A stretch of 9,612 nt of DNA from Clostridia bacterium (GTDB lineage: Bacteria > Bacillota_A > Clostridia > Christensenellales > Aristaeellaceae), in contig JAGBAU010000278.1 in assembly GCA_017938785.1 (NCBI GenBank), positions 1 to 9,612 of the forward strand, written 5' to 3'. Shown one piece after another: positions 1 to 6,570 of the stretch. Every line of letters begins with the position of its first letter. The first letter of the stretch is position 1. The notes under the pieces are model-generated. The model had not been told where the DNA came from. It was given only the letters and a program-made list of their open reading frames with translations, and searched no databases. The translations under genes were made by a program, and so were the position numbers.

Positions 1-794
1 CCCAGCTGACCATGCGTACATTCCATACCGGCGGCGTTGCAACCGGCGAGGATATTACCCAGGGTCTTCCCCGTGTTGAGGAACTGTTTGAGGCCCGCAA
101 GCCCAAGCGTGAAGCAACGCTGGCGGATATCTCCGGTACCGTTCACATCACCACCGACGCCAAGAAGCGCAAGAAGCTGATCATCCAGTCCGACGCCAAC
201 AGCGATTCCGCAGTTGAAACCAAGGAATATCCCATCAACTACGGCTCCAAGCTGCGCGTTGAGGATGGCGACCATGTCACCGCCGGCGATGAACTGATCG
301 AAGGTTCCATCAACCCCCATGACCTGCTGCGCATCCTGGGCGTGAAGGCCGTTCAGGACTACCTCGTGAAGGAAGTTCAGGCCGTTTACCGCCGCCAGGG
401 CGTAGAAATCGTCGATAAGCATATCGAAGTTATCGTGCGCCAGATGCTGCGCAAGGTAAAGATCGAAGAAGCCAACGAAACCGACCTGCTGCCCGGTTCC
501 CTGATCGACATCTTCAAGTTCGACCAGGTCAACCGCAAGGCTGTGATGGAGGGCAAGCGTCCCGCCACCGCCAAGCGTACCCTGCTGGGCATCACCAAGG
601 CTGCACTGGCGACCGATTCCTTCCTGTCCGCAGCTTCCTTCCAGGAGACCACCCGCGTGCTGACCGAAGCTGCCATCAAGGGCAAGATCGATCCGCTGCT
701 GGGCCTGAAGGAAAATGTTATCATCGGTAAGCAGATTCCCGCCGGTACCGGCCTCAAGCGCTACACCGACGTGGAAATCCACGAAGCCTATTGA
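1..794 (+). CDS. rpoC: RNA polymerase beta' subunit, C-terminal part (partial, 5' end outside window)
   Basis: This is the C-terminal 263 residues of the beta' subunit, the catalytic clamp subunit of DNA-dependent RNA polymerase. The reading frame is open from base 3, so the Met at base 12 is internal and not a start. The first visible residues, [11 protein letters not shown], are the trigger-loop helix that closes over the incoming NTP; its Met, Arg and His (codons at 12, 15 and 24) are the family's catalytic-contact residues. Next come [18 protein letters not shown], then the typical beta' tail with [39 protein letters not shown], and TGLKRYTD near the end. All of these are very strongly conserved. 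In Firmicutes rpoC normally follows rpoB and precedes a small L7Ae-like gene and rpsL. Here an intrinsic terminator follows within 7 bases and a sugar operon comes next. The identification is certain; only the missing 5' part cannot be judged. Confidence 0.98.
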   Translation, partial: QLTMRTFHTGGVATGEDITQGLPRVEELFEARKPKREATLADISGTVHITTDAKKRKKLIIQSDANSDSAVETKEYPINYGSKLRVEDGDHVTAGDELIEGSINPHDLLRILGVKAVQDYLVKEVQAVYRRQGVEIVDKHIEVIVRQMLRKVKIEEANETDLLPGSLIDIFKFDQVNRKAVMEGKRPATAKRTLLGITKAALATDSFLSAASFQETTRVLTEAAIKGKIDPLLGLKENVIIGKQIPAGTGLKRYTDVEIHEAY

Positions 795-800
795 TTCCTG

Positions 801-835
801 TAGAGGAAGAGACGAAAGTCTCTTCCTCTATTTTT
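801..835 (+). terminator. Intrinsic terminator of rpoC
   Basis: A perfect 13-bp stem (801-813 with 818-830) is closed by a GAAA tetraloop (814-817) and followed directly by five T (831-835). It starts 7 bases after the rpoC stop codon. A perfect GNRA-capped stem with an immediate U-tract is a textbook Rho-independent terminator. It should end the rpoBC transcript and separate it from the sugar operon downstream. Confidence 0.93.
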
Positions 836-887
836 ATGCCTTGAAACGGACAAAAACGGGCCGATTTTCGCCTGGATCGTAAATATA

Positions 888-903
888 TTGAAAATGGTTT
901 CTT
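888..903 (+). promoter_or_regulatory. Possible cre-like (CcpA) site upstream of the sugar operon
   Basis: The 16 bases TTGAAAATGGTTTCTT match the catabolite-responsive element consensus WTGNAARCGNWWWCAW at 14 of 16 positions; the central C and a late A are replaced by T. The site lies about 30 bases upstream of the putative -35 box of the sugar operon. CcpA control of a carbohydrate ABC operon would be natural in a Firmicute, but the central CG is imperfect and AT-rich sequence gives chance matches. Confidence 0.28.
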
Positions 904-934
904 TGTTGCCTTGAAAAATATTTTCCTAAAACTA

Positions 935-963
935 TTGTAATTGTGCACAAAAGGTGATAATAT
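935..963 (+). promoter_or_regulatory. Putative promoter of the sugar operon with a palindrome in its spacer
   Basis: A -35-like TTGTAA (935-940) is followed after 17 bases by a -10-like TAATAT (958-963), which has an extended TG at 955-956. The spacer contains the perfect 10-base palindrome TTGTGCACAA (941-950), well placed for a repressor operator. A second -10-like hexamer, TATAAT at 988-993, has no properly spaced -35 box and is the alternative. The region 836-1030 is markedly AT-rich compared with the genes on either side. Assigned from position and pattern only. Confidence 0.45.
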
Positions 964-1046
964 GTATTTGTAACCAAAATGGAAATGTATAATGGTAGTT
1001 AATTTGACGATATTTTCATCCCGGTCGTGCAAAGGAGATGAGCAGA

Positions 1047-2192
1047 ATGCTGACTACGCTGATGAACGCGCGCGTGATTACCCCTGACCAGGTCATTGCG
1101 GGCGGTCTTGTTTTTGAGGGGGATAAAATCCTGCGCGTATTCAAGGGAAACAACTTCGAACAGAAGGGCGAAATCATCGACTGCGGCGGCGCTTATCTCA
1201 CTCCGGGCTTCGTGGATATCCACGTACACGGCGTGCACGGCGCGATGTTTGATGCTGATCCGGCGGCGCTGAACCGCGCCACCCGCTACCATGCCCTGCA
1301 CGGCACCACCGCCATCCTGCCCACCACGGCTTCCGCCCGTCCCGAAACGGTGCTGGCCACGGTGAAGAACATCGCCAATGCGGTGAAGAACGGCAACGAC
1401 GGCGCGCGTGTGCTGGGCGCTCACCTGGAGGGCTGCTATTTCAATCCCAAGTGCGCCGGCGCGCAGAATCCGGACTTTTTGTTCCCGGCAGCTCCCGAAA
1501 ACTACATGCCCATGGTGGAAACCGGCGTGGTGCGCCGCGTGTCCGCCGCTCCGGAAATCGGCGGCGTATTGGAAATGAGCCGCAGGCTTTCCAAGGAAGG
1601 TATCCTGATGAGCGTGGGCCATTCCGACGCCAACTATGAAATCATGATGGACGCGCTGGATGCGGGCTTCACCCATGTAACCCACATCTACAACGCCATT
1701 TCCATGCTGTCCAACTGCTATTTCTATCCTCAGGTGGGCGTTTGCGAAACGGCGCTTCTGCACGATGAATTCACCGTTGAAGCCATCTGCGACGGCCGCC
1801 ATGTTCCGCCGCAGCTCTTGCGCCTGATGTATAAGATCAAGGGCGCCAGCGGCTTCCATGCGGTCACCGACGCCGTGTTCTCCGGCGCACCGGATGGTCC
1901 CTGCAACGAATACGGCATGGACTGCCTGGTTGAGGACGATGTGTGCATGCTGGCGGACCGCAGCGCCTTCGCAGGCAGCGTAGCCACCACGGACCGGCTG
2001 CTGCGCACGCTGGTGTTCGACGCACAGGTTCCGCTGTGCGACGCAGTGAAGATGGTTTCCTGCACCCCCGCCAAGCAGATTCACGAGGACTCGATCGGCC
2101 GCCTCGCCGCTGGCATGCGGGCGGATATGAACCTGCTGGATGAAAATCTCCAGGTGCTCAAGACCTGGATCGGCGGCAAGCTCTATACGTAA
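1047..2192 (+). CDS. nagA: NagA-type amidohydrolase (N-acetyl-amino-sugar-6-phosphate deacetylase)
   Basis: A 381-aa cytoplasmic metal-dependent hydrolase of the amidohydrolase superfamily. NagA enzymes deacetylate GlcNAc-6-P (or GalNAc-6-P in AgaA relatives) to the amino-sugar phosphate plus acetate. Visible motifs: the HxH metal motif in GFVDIHVHG (H59, H61), GAHLEG with metal-ligand Glu128, GHSD with His192, THVTHIYNA with His213, DGRH with His252, and the catalytic Asp275 in AVTDA. FAGS near 308 and the C-terminal GRLAAGMRADMNLLDE also fit. Length is normal. The ATG at 1047 is chosen because AAAGGAG (1031-1037) lies 9 bases upstream; an earlier ATG at 1038 abuts that site. One oddity is that the usual HLEGP is HLEGC, in a protein with about eleven cysteines. 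It is the first gene of the ABC operon, with 33 bases to the next start. The family call is firm; the exact sugar is not. A related amidohydrolase activity cannot be excluded. Confidence 0.85.
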   Translation: MLTTLMNARVITPDQVIAGGLVFEGDKILRVFKGNNFEQKGEIIDCGGAYLTPGFVDIHVHGVHGAMFDADPAALNRATRYHALHGTTAILPTTASARPETVLATVKNIANAVKNGNDGARVLGAHLEGCYFNPKCAGAQNPDFLFPAAPENYMPMVETGVVRRVSAAPEIGGVLEMSRRLSKEGILMSVGHSDANYEIMMDALDAGFTHVTHIYNAISMLSNCYFYPQVGVCETALLHDEFTVEAICDGRHVPPQLLRLMYKIKGASGFHAVTDAVFSGAPDGPCNEYGMDCLVEDDVCMLADRSAFAGSVATTDRLLRTLVFDAQVPLCDAVKMVSCTPAKQIHEDSIGRLAAGMRADMNLLDENLQVLKTWIGGKLYT

Positions 2193-2225
2193 TTGAAAGA
2201 AACTCGGATGGGAGGGGATAAGTCT

Positions 2226-3713
2226 ATGATTCAGGGAAATCCGTTTCTCCAGATGACCGGCATATCCAAGCGCTTCCACGGCGTCCAGGCCCTGCAGAAG
2301 GTTGATTTTTCCGCAGAGCTGGGACAGGTTACGGCGCTGGTCGGTGAAAACGGAGCAGGCAAATCTACGCTCATGAAGATTTTGGCCGGCATACATAAAC
2401 GCGATGAAGGTGAAATTCTCCTCGGCGGCAAGCCTGCCAGGATCGACAGCCCTATCGCTGCCATGCAGCAGGGCATCAGCGTTATCCACCAGGAACTGAA
2501 CGTGCTTCCGAACCTGTCCATTGCGGAGAATATCTTCGTGGGCCGCGAAAAAAAGAAGGGCCTGTTCGTGGACAAGCAGTACTACCGCGAAAAAACCACG
2601 GAGCTGCTCAAGCAGGTTGACCTGAACGTGGATCCCGATACCCAGACGCGCTACCTCTCCACGGCGCAGAAGCAGATGGTGGAGATCCTGCGCGCCATCT
2701 CCAGCGAGGCCAAGATCGTGGTCATGGACGAACCCACCTCCTCGCTGACCAAGAGGGAAACGGACGTGCTGTTCAGCATCATCCGCAACCTCAAGAAGAA
2801 CAACGTAGGCATCATCTACATCTCCCACCGCATGGATGAAATCCTGGAGCTGGCGGACCGCGTAGTCGTCTTCCGCGACGGCCACCGTGTGGGTGCGCTG
2901 AGCCGGGAGGAGATGACCGAGGGCAAGATCATCAACATGATGGTCGGCCGCGAACTCCACGAAATCTTCGCCAAGCGCCCGGCACCCATCGGAGACGTGG
3001 TGCTGGAGGCCAAGGGCCTGAGCGTGGGCTATGTGCGCGATGTAAGCTTCAAGGTGCGTTCGGGTGAGATCCTGGGCTTCTCGGGACTCGTGGGCGCGGG
3101 CCGAAGCGAAACCATGCAGCTGATCTTCGGCGTGGATAAAGCAGACGCCGGCGAGGTGTGGCTGGAGGGCAGGAAGCTGGACATCAAGTGCTCCGGCGAC
3201 GCCATCGACGCGGGCATCGCGCTGGTTCCCGAGGACCGCAAGGAGCAGGCGCTGATCCTGGGCATGGATATTCGCGAGAACATGTCCCTGGCCATCCTGA
3301 AGAAGCTGAGAAACGGCCTGTTCGTGGACGGAAACAAGCAGACCGATATGGCTGAACAGTATGTGAAGGAGCTGCGCGTGGCAACGCCTTCCATCAAGCA
3401 GACGGTCAAGAACCTGTCCGGCGGCAACCAGCAGAAGGTGGTTCTGGCCAAGTGGCTGGCCTCCAAGCCCAAGGTGCTGATCCTGGACGAACCCACCCGC
3501 GGCATTGACGTTGGCGCGAAGCAGGAAATCTACTCCCTGATGAGCGATTTGGCCAACCAGGGCATCGCCATCATCATGGTATCTTCCGAGCTTCCGGAAG
3601 TTCTGGGTATGTCGGACCGCATCGTCGTCATGCACGAGGGCCGCGTCAAGGGTGAACTCACCCGCGAAGAGGCGACCCAGGAGCGCATCATGCAGATGGC
3701 CATAGGAAAGTAG
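2226..3713 (+). CDS. Sugar ABC transporter ATP-binding protein, RbsA/MglA type (two NBDs)
   Basis: A 495-aa ATPase with two fused nucleotide-binding domains that powers import of a monosaccharide through the permease encoded next. NBD1 (about 7-240): Walker A GENGAGKST (40-48), Q-loop Gln89, signature-like LSTAQKQM (144-151), Walker B with MDEPTSSLT (167-175) and switch His201. NBD2 (about 258-492): degenerate Walker A GLVGAGRSE (287-295), canonical LSGGNQQK (397-404), and LDEPTRGIDVGAK (420-432). A degenerate second Walker A and a weakened first signature are typical of this CUT2 family, as is the length near 500 aa. The start at ATG 2226 is chosen because GGAGGGG (2211-2217) lies 8 bases upstream; alternative in-frame starts at 2193 (TTG) and 2208 are worse placed. 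The stop codon provides the first base of the permease ribosome binding site, implying translational coupling. The substrate is not readable from this subunit. Confidence 0.93.
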   Translation: MIQGNPFLQMTGISKRFHGVQALQKVDFSAELGQVTALVGENGAGKSTLMKILAGIHKRDEGEILLGGKPARIDSPIAAMQQGISVIHQELNVLPNLSIAENIFVGREKKKGLFVDKQYYREKTTELLKQVDLNVDPDTQTRYLSTAQKQMVEILRAISSEAKIVVMDEPTSSLTKRETDVLFSIIRNLKKNNVGIIYISHRMDEILELADRVVVFRDGHRVGALSREEMTEGKIINMMVGRELHEIFAKRPAPIGDVVLEAKGLSVGYVRDVSFKVRSGEILGFSGLVGAGRSETMQLIFGVDKADAGEVWLEGRKLDIKCSGDAIDAGIALVPEDRKEQALILGMDIRENMSLAILKKLRNGLFVDGNKQTDMAEQYVKELRVATPSIKQTVKNLSGGNQQKVVLAKWLASKPKVLILDEPTRGIDVGAKQEIYSLMSDLANQGIAIIMVSSELPEVLGMSDRIVVMHEGRVKGELTREEATQERIMQMAIGK

Positions 3714-3724
3714 GAGAGATGATT

Positions 3725-4732
3725 ATGGAGAAGATTAAATCTATTTTCAAGCGTTTTATGAAGAATAAAACCACCACCATCTTCCTGGTGCTGGTGGGCA
3801 TGTGCATCGCACTCTGGATTGCAAATGACAACTTCGTCAATCCCAAGAACCTGGCCAGCGTGGCCCGTTCCATGGCGTACACCGCCATCCTGTCCATTGG
3901 CGAGCTGATGGTCATCCTGATCTGCGGCATCGACCTTTCCGTCGGCGCAGTCTGCGGCCTGAGTGCCGTTACCACGGCGCTGATGCTTTCGAAGTTCGGA
4001 TGGGCCGTGCTTCCGGCCATCGTGCTGGGCCTGCTGATGGGCATCCTGGTGGGCGCAATCAACGGCGGCTTTATTGTAGCCCTGAAGCTCCCGCCCTTTA
4101 TCGCAACCATGGGCACCACCCAGATCATCAACTCCGTGGCCCTGCTGCTCACCAACGGCAAGCCCGTTCTGAAGCTGGGCGATCAGTTCCTGTTCATCGG
4201 CCAGGGCAGCATCCTGGGCCTGCCGGTGGCGGTATGGATCCTGATCGTTGTGGCGATCATCGCGTCCCTGTTCCTGAACAAGACGGTCACCGGCCGCAAG
4301 CTCTACGCCCTGGGCGGCGGCGAGGAAGCTGCACGCTTCTCCGGTGTACGCGTAAACCTGTTGAAGTTCATCACCTACATCATCTCCGGCTTCTGCGCAT
4401 CCATGTGCGGCATCATCCTGTGCGCCCGCATGGGTTCTGCACAGGGCGCCACCGGTGCGGGCTATGAAATGGACGCCATCGCATCCTGCGTTATCGGCGG
4501 CGCATCCATGGCCGGCGGCGAAGGCAACATTTCCGGTACCATCGTCGGTGCAGCCATCATGTGCGTCATCCGCAACGCGCTGGTTATGCTGAAGGTATCC
4601 ACCTACTGGCAGTCCATGATCATCGGCTTCATCATCATCGCAGCCGTTATGATCGACCAGTTCCGCCGTGCTTCCGCCAACAAGGTCCAGAAGGCCAAGA
4701 TCGCAGAAGCTACCGCAGAGCGCAACGCTTGA
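3725..4732 (+). CDS. Sugar ABC transporter permease, RbsC type
   Basis: A 335-aa polytopic membrane protein of the BPD_transp_2 (RbsC/XylH/AraH) family, which forms the transmembrane channel of a CUT2 monosaccharide importer, probably as a homodimer. Hydrophobic segments are visible near residues 19-34, 52-68, 74-90, 94-117, 124-144, 163-184, 213-235, 252-264, 271-288 and 296-311. Family signatures include GIDLSVGAVCGL (68-79), the FIATMGT turn (125-131), and the cytoplasmic GGGEEAARFSGVRVN loop (197-211) that docks on the ATPase. The tail after 312 is charged and Ala-rich. The ATG at 3725 is chosen because GGAG (3713-3716), which begins on the last base of the ATPase stop codon, lies 8 bases upstream; the in-frame ATG at 3719 is only 2 bases away. 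Coupled with the ATPase gene before it. Confidence 0.93.
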   Translation: MEKIKSIFKRFMKNKTTTIFLVLVGMCIALWIANDNFVNPKNLASVARSMAYTAILSIGELMVILICGIDLSVGAVCGLSAVTTALMLSKFGWAVLPAIVLGLLMGILVGAINGGFIVALKLPPFIATMGTTQIINSVALLLTNGKPVLKLGDQFLFIGQGSILGLPVAVWILIVVAIIASLFLNKTVTGRKLYALGGGEEAARFSGVRVNLLKFITYIISGFCASMCGIILCARMGSAQGATGAGYEMDAIASCVIGGASMAGGEGNISGTIVGAAIMCVIRNALVMLKVSTYWQSMIIGFIIIAAVMIDQFRRASANKVQKAKIAEATAERNA

Positions 4733-4736
4733 TTGA

Positions 4737-4753
4737 ATTGGCTAAGTGCCAAT
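4737..4753 (+). promoter_or_regulatory. Small intercistronic hairpin before the receptor gene
   Basis: ATTGGC (4737-4742) and GCCAAT (4748-4753) form a 6-bp stem with loop TAAGT, just after the permease stop and upstream of the very strong AAGGAGGT site (4761-4768) of the next gene. There is no T-run, so it is not a terminator. Such hairpins often protect mRNA ends and allow the receptor to be made in excess over the membrane subunits; that role here is inference. Confidence 0.45.
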
Positions 4754-4774
4754 AAAATAAAAGGAGGTAACCCC

Positions 4775-5758
4775 ATGAAAAAGTTGCTCGTTATGCTGCT
4801 CGCTTTGGTAATGGTTCTCAGCTGCTCTGCATTTGCAGATGAAGACATCACCATCGCAATCGTCTCCCAGAACCAGGGCAATCCCGTGTTCTACGACCTG
4901 GAAGTCGGCGCCCGTGAAACCGCTGAAAAGCTGGGCATCAACTTCGAGTGGTATGCACCCGAAACCGCAGACTCCATCAAGGAAGCTGAACTGATCGAAG
5001 CAGCTGCCAACGCAGGCGCACAGGGCATCGGCGTTGTGCCGCTGGACGTAACCCTCACCACCACCATGGAAATGGTTGCAAAGCAGGGCGTTTATGTATC
5101 CGCAGTTAACAGCGATACCATCGAGTTCGAAGGCATGGCTTTCGCAAACGGCACCCCGCAGTTTGCAGGCGGCTATTCCTGCGGCGAACTGGCCCTGGAA
5201 TACCTGACCGATCCGGAGAAGACCTACACCATCGCCATGATCGAAGGCCAGGCCGGTACCGAAGCTTTCACCCTGCGTATGGAAGGCTTTGAGCAGTGCC
5301 TGATCGACAACGGCATCAAGTATGAAATCCTGGCAAAGCTGCCCTGCGACGACGACTTCAACAAGGCCGTTGAACAGGTAGAAACCTTCACCATCGCCAA
5401 CCCTGATCTGGACATGTGGTTCTTCGCAGGCGGCTGGCCGCTGATGGTCGAAGTTGACTCCCTGCCCGAGTTCGCCAAGTGGCATGCCCAGGATGGCCAC
5501 TACTGCATCTCCTTCGACGCATTCCCGCCCATGGAAGCCTTCTTCGAGGCAGGCCTGTGCGATGGCTGCTGCGGCCAGTACTACTACAAGATGGGCGAGC
5601 AGACCGTTACCTATCTATACAACCTGATCAAGGGCGAAGAGCTGCCGGCACCCGACCTGGAGCTGGGCGAGAGCAAGACTCCCTGGTACTCCACCGGCAC
5701 CCTGGCCATCAAGCCCGCTGACTACGAAGCAGTCTTCGGCGAGATGACTCCCTGGTAA
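4775..5758 (+). CDS. Sugar ABC transporter substrate-binding protein (periplasmic-binding-protein type 1)
   Basis: A 327-aa secreted receptor of the ribose-binding-protein-like class (Peripla_BP_4 type) that captures the sugar for the importer. The N-terminus is a signal peptide, MKK followed by a Leu/Val/Met core to about residue 16. The mature part starts DEDITIAIVSQNQGNPVFYDLEVGA (beta strand and first helix of the fold). It continues with GAQGIGVVPLD (81-91), VSAVNSD (108-114), MIEGQAGT (155-162), and the second-lobe strands DMWFFAGG and HYCISFDAF, ending near W327. The ATG at 4775 has AAGGAGGT 6 bases upstream, the strongest ribosome binding site of the operon. Oddities: the only Cys of the leader (C17) sits in VLSC, a poor lipobox, while AFA at 19-21 fits signal peptidase I. 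The lobes carry further cysteines and several Trp residues. It is the last gene of the operon, matching the A-C-B order of ribose-type systems. The ligand cannot be named from sequence. Confidence 0.88.
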   Translation: MKKLLVMLLALVMVLSCSAFADEDITIAIVSQNQGNPVFYDLEVGARETAEKLGINFEWYAPETADSIKEAELIEAAANAGAQGIGVVPLDVTLTTTMEMVAKQGVYVSAVNSDTIEFEGMAFANGTPQFAGGYSCGELALEYLTDPEKTYTIAMIEGQAGTEAFTLRMEGFEQCLIDNGIKYEILAKLPCDDDFNKAVEQVETFTIANPDLDMWFFAGGWPLMVEVDSLPEFAKWHAQDGHYCISFDAFPPMEAFFEAGLCDGCCGQYYYKMGEQTVTYLYNLIKGEELPAPDLELGESKTPWYSTGTLAIKPADYEAVFGEMTPW

Positions 5759-5772
5759 TCGAATAAATCCCT

Positions 5773-5837
5773 GATCCTTCGGGATCCAAGTAAACAGGGG
5801 AGGAGCCGCACCGTGCGGCTCCTCCCAGCGTATTTTT
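5773..5837 (+). terminator. Terminator of the sugar operon (UUCG hairpin plus long GC-rich hairpin)
   Basis: A short hairpin with a UUCG loop (GATCC 5773-5777, GGATC 5782-5786) starts 14 bases after the receptor stop. It is followed by a long stem, 12 bp GGGAGGAGCCGC (5798-5809) with 5815-5826, and then a T-run at 5833-5837. The T-run is 6 bases from the stem, so efficiency may be reduced, but the stem is very stable. On the minus strand the same stem lies beyond the convergent SH3 gene and may help stop its transcript. Confidence 0.75.
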
Positions 5838-5863
5838 GGGGATGCTGTTCTGAACATAGGAAT

Positions 5864-5888
5864 GCCGCTGCCGGAGGGTGGCAGCGGC
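5864..5888 (-). terminator. Hairpin downstream of the 175-aa SH3 gene, possible terminator
   Basis: GCCGCTGCC (5864-5872) pairs perfectly with GGCAGCGGC (5880-5888) around a 7-base loop, beginning about 20 bases beyond the stop codon of the minus-strand gene. No U-tract follows on the minus strand, so it may act with the larger hairpin at 5798-5826, or it may only protect the 3' end of the message. Confidence 0.45.
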
Positions 5889-5908
5889 GGGGAAAAGGGA
5901 ATAGGGTT

Positions 5909-6436
5909 TTATACCAACAATGCGAATGCATCGTCAGGCCAGATGGGGGTTTTGCTCATGAGATCCCTGAGTACGTAGCCGTATTTGCTGCCGTTCTGAA
6001 CCCGCAGCCATTTTTTGTCCTTCGTCATGCCGACCACCTTCAGTTCGTCGCCCATGGTGACCTTTGCGATCACCTTGTACTCCGGGCTGGGCTTGGAATA
6101 GACGTAGGCGCCGGCTTCCTTTACGTAGCCGTAGACCTCGAAGGCCGGGTTGCTGCGGGACAGCCCGCCGATTTCGCAGTAGCCGATTTGTCCCTTTTTG
6201 TTCTGCACCTTGAACCAGCCTCCCTGCCAGCCGAGCACGGATACATCCTCGCCGTAGCTCATGGTGCCCAGGCACCTGCTGAAGGGGTTGGGCCGCTGGT
6301 AGACCATCATGGTGTTTACGGTCACATAGCCGGGAATCGCATTTTCCGCAGCGGAAGCGGCGAATGCGCCCGGAATGGAAAACAGCAGAGTGAGAACCAG
6401 GATGCAGCCAAGCGTTTGAATGAGATGTTTCTTCAT
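5909..6436 (-). CDS. Secreted protein with two bacterial SH3 domains
   Basis: A 175-aa exported protein. A signal peptide is evident: MKKH, a hydrophobic core at about 10-22, and a likely signal peptidase I site after AFA (24-26). Two bacterial SH3 (SH3b) repeats follow: about 36-92, with VYQRPNPFSRCLGTMSYGED and W70/W74, and about 102-163, with YVKEAGAYVYSKP, MGDEL and W143. SH3b folds usually bind peptidoglycan or wall glycans and often target hydrolases, but no catalytic domain is present here. The start has the complementary AGGAAGGT at 6444-6451, 7 bases upstream. The protein closely matches residues 27-160 of the 363-aa protein encoded upstream on the same strand, so the two are paralogues. 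A promoter-like element lies at 6469-6498, so it is probably transcribed on its own. It converges on the sugar operon. The wall-binding role is inferred from the domain. Confidence 0.82.
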   Translation of the reverse strand: MKKHLIQTLGCILVLTLLFSIPGAFAASAAENAIPGYVTVNTMMVYQRPNPFSRCLGTMSYGEDVSVLGWQGGWFKVQNKKGQIGYCEIGGLSRSNPAFEVYGYVKEAGAYVYSKPSPEYKVIAKVTMGDELKVVGMTKDKKWLRVQNGSKYGYVLRDLMSKTPIWPDDAFALLV

Positions 6437-6468
6437 ACCATTTACCTTCCTTTCCTTGCGGTTTCACT

Positions 6469-6498
6469 TATTAGACGGAAAAAAGAGGGAAAATGTCA
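6469..6498 (-). promoter_or_regulatory. Two-box promoter element of the 175-aa SH3 gene (ECF-like)
   Basis: Reading the minus strand: TGACAT (6498-6493), 14 bases, then CCGTCTAATA (6478-6469), about 33 bases before the ATG. The same boxes at the same spacing precede the 363-aa SH3 gene. The TGAxA-like upstream box with a CGTC downstream box resembles promoters of extracytoplasmic-function sigma factors. A sigma-A reading (GTGACA, 18-bp spacer, TCTAAT) is also possible. Confidence 0.55.
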
Positions 6499-6533
6499 CG
6501 AAAATCGAATGAAAATTTCAAATTTAACATTTG

Positions 6534-6554
6534 AGGGAGGCCTTGCGCCTCCCT
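6534..6554 (-). terminator. Hairpin between the two SH3 genes, possible weak terminator
   Basis: An 8-bp stem (6534-6541 with 6547-6554, arms AGGGAGGC and GCCTCCCT) with a 5-base loop lies about 17 bases after the stop of the 363-aa gene on the minus strand. The minus-strand sequence beyond it is AT-rich but has no clean U-tract, so termination may be partial. It separates the first SH3 gene from the promoter element of the second. Confidence 0.5.
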
Positions 6555-6570
6555 TTGGTTTGTTTTGCAT

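Noticed and set aside
2193..2225. Earlier starts (TTG 2193, ATG 2208) for the ABC ATPase
   Set aside because: The good ribosome binding site at 2211-2217 lies downstream of both; ATG 2226 is correctly spaced.
999..3635. An 878-codon open frame on the minus strand across the deacetylase and ATPase genes
   Set aside because: It lies antisense to two genes with intact family motifs, is His/Ala/Gln-rich, lacks recognisable domains, and is explained by the codon bias of the plus-strand genes.
4742..5500. A 252-codon minus-strand open frame over the receptor gene
   Set aside because: Antisense shadow of a clear substrate-binding protein; no ribosome binding site or known fold.
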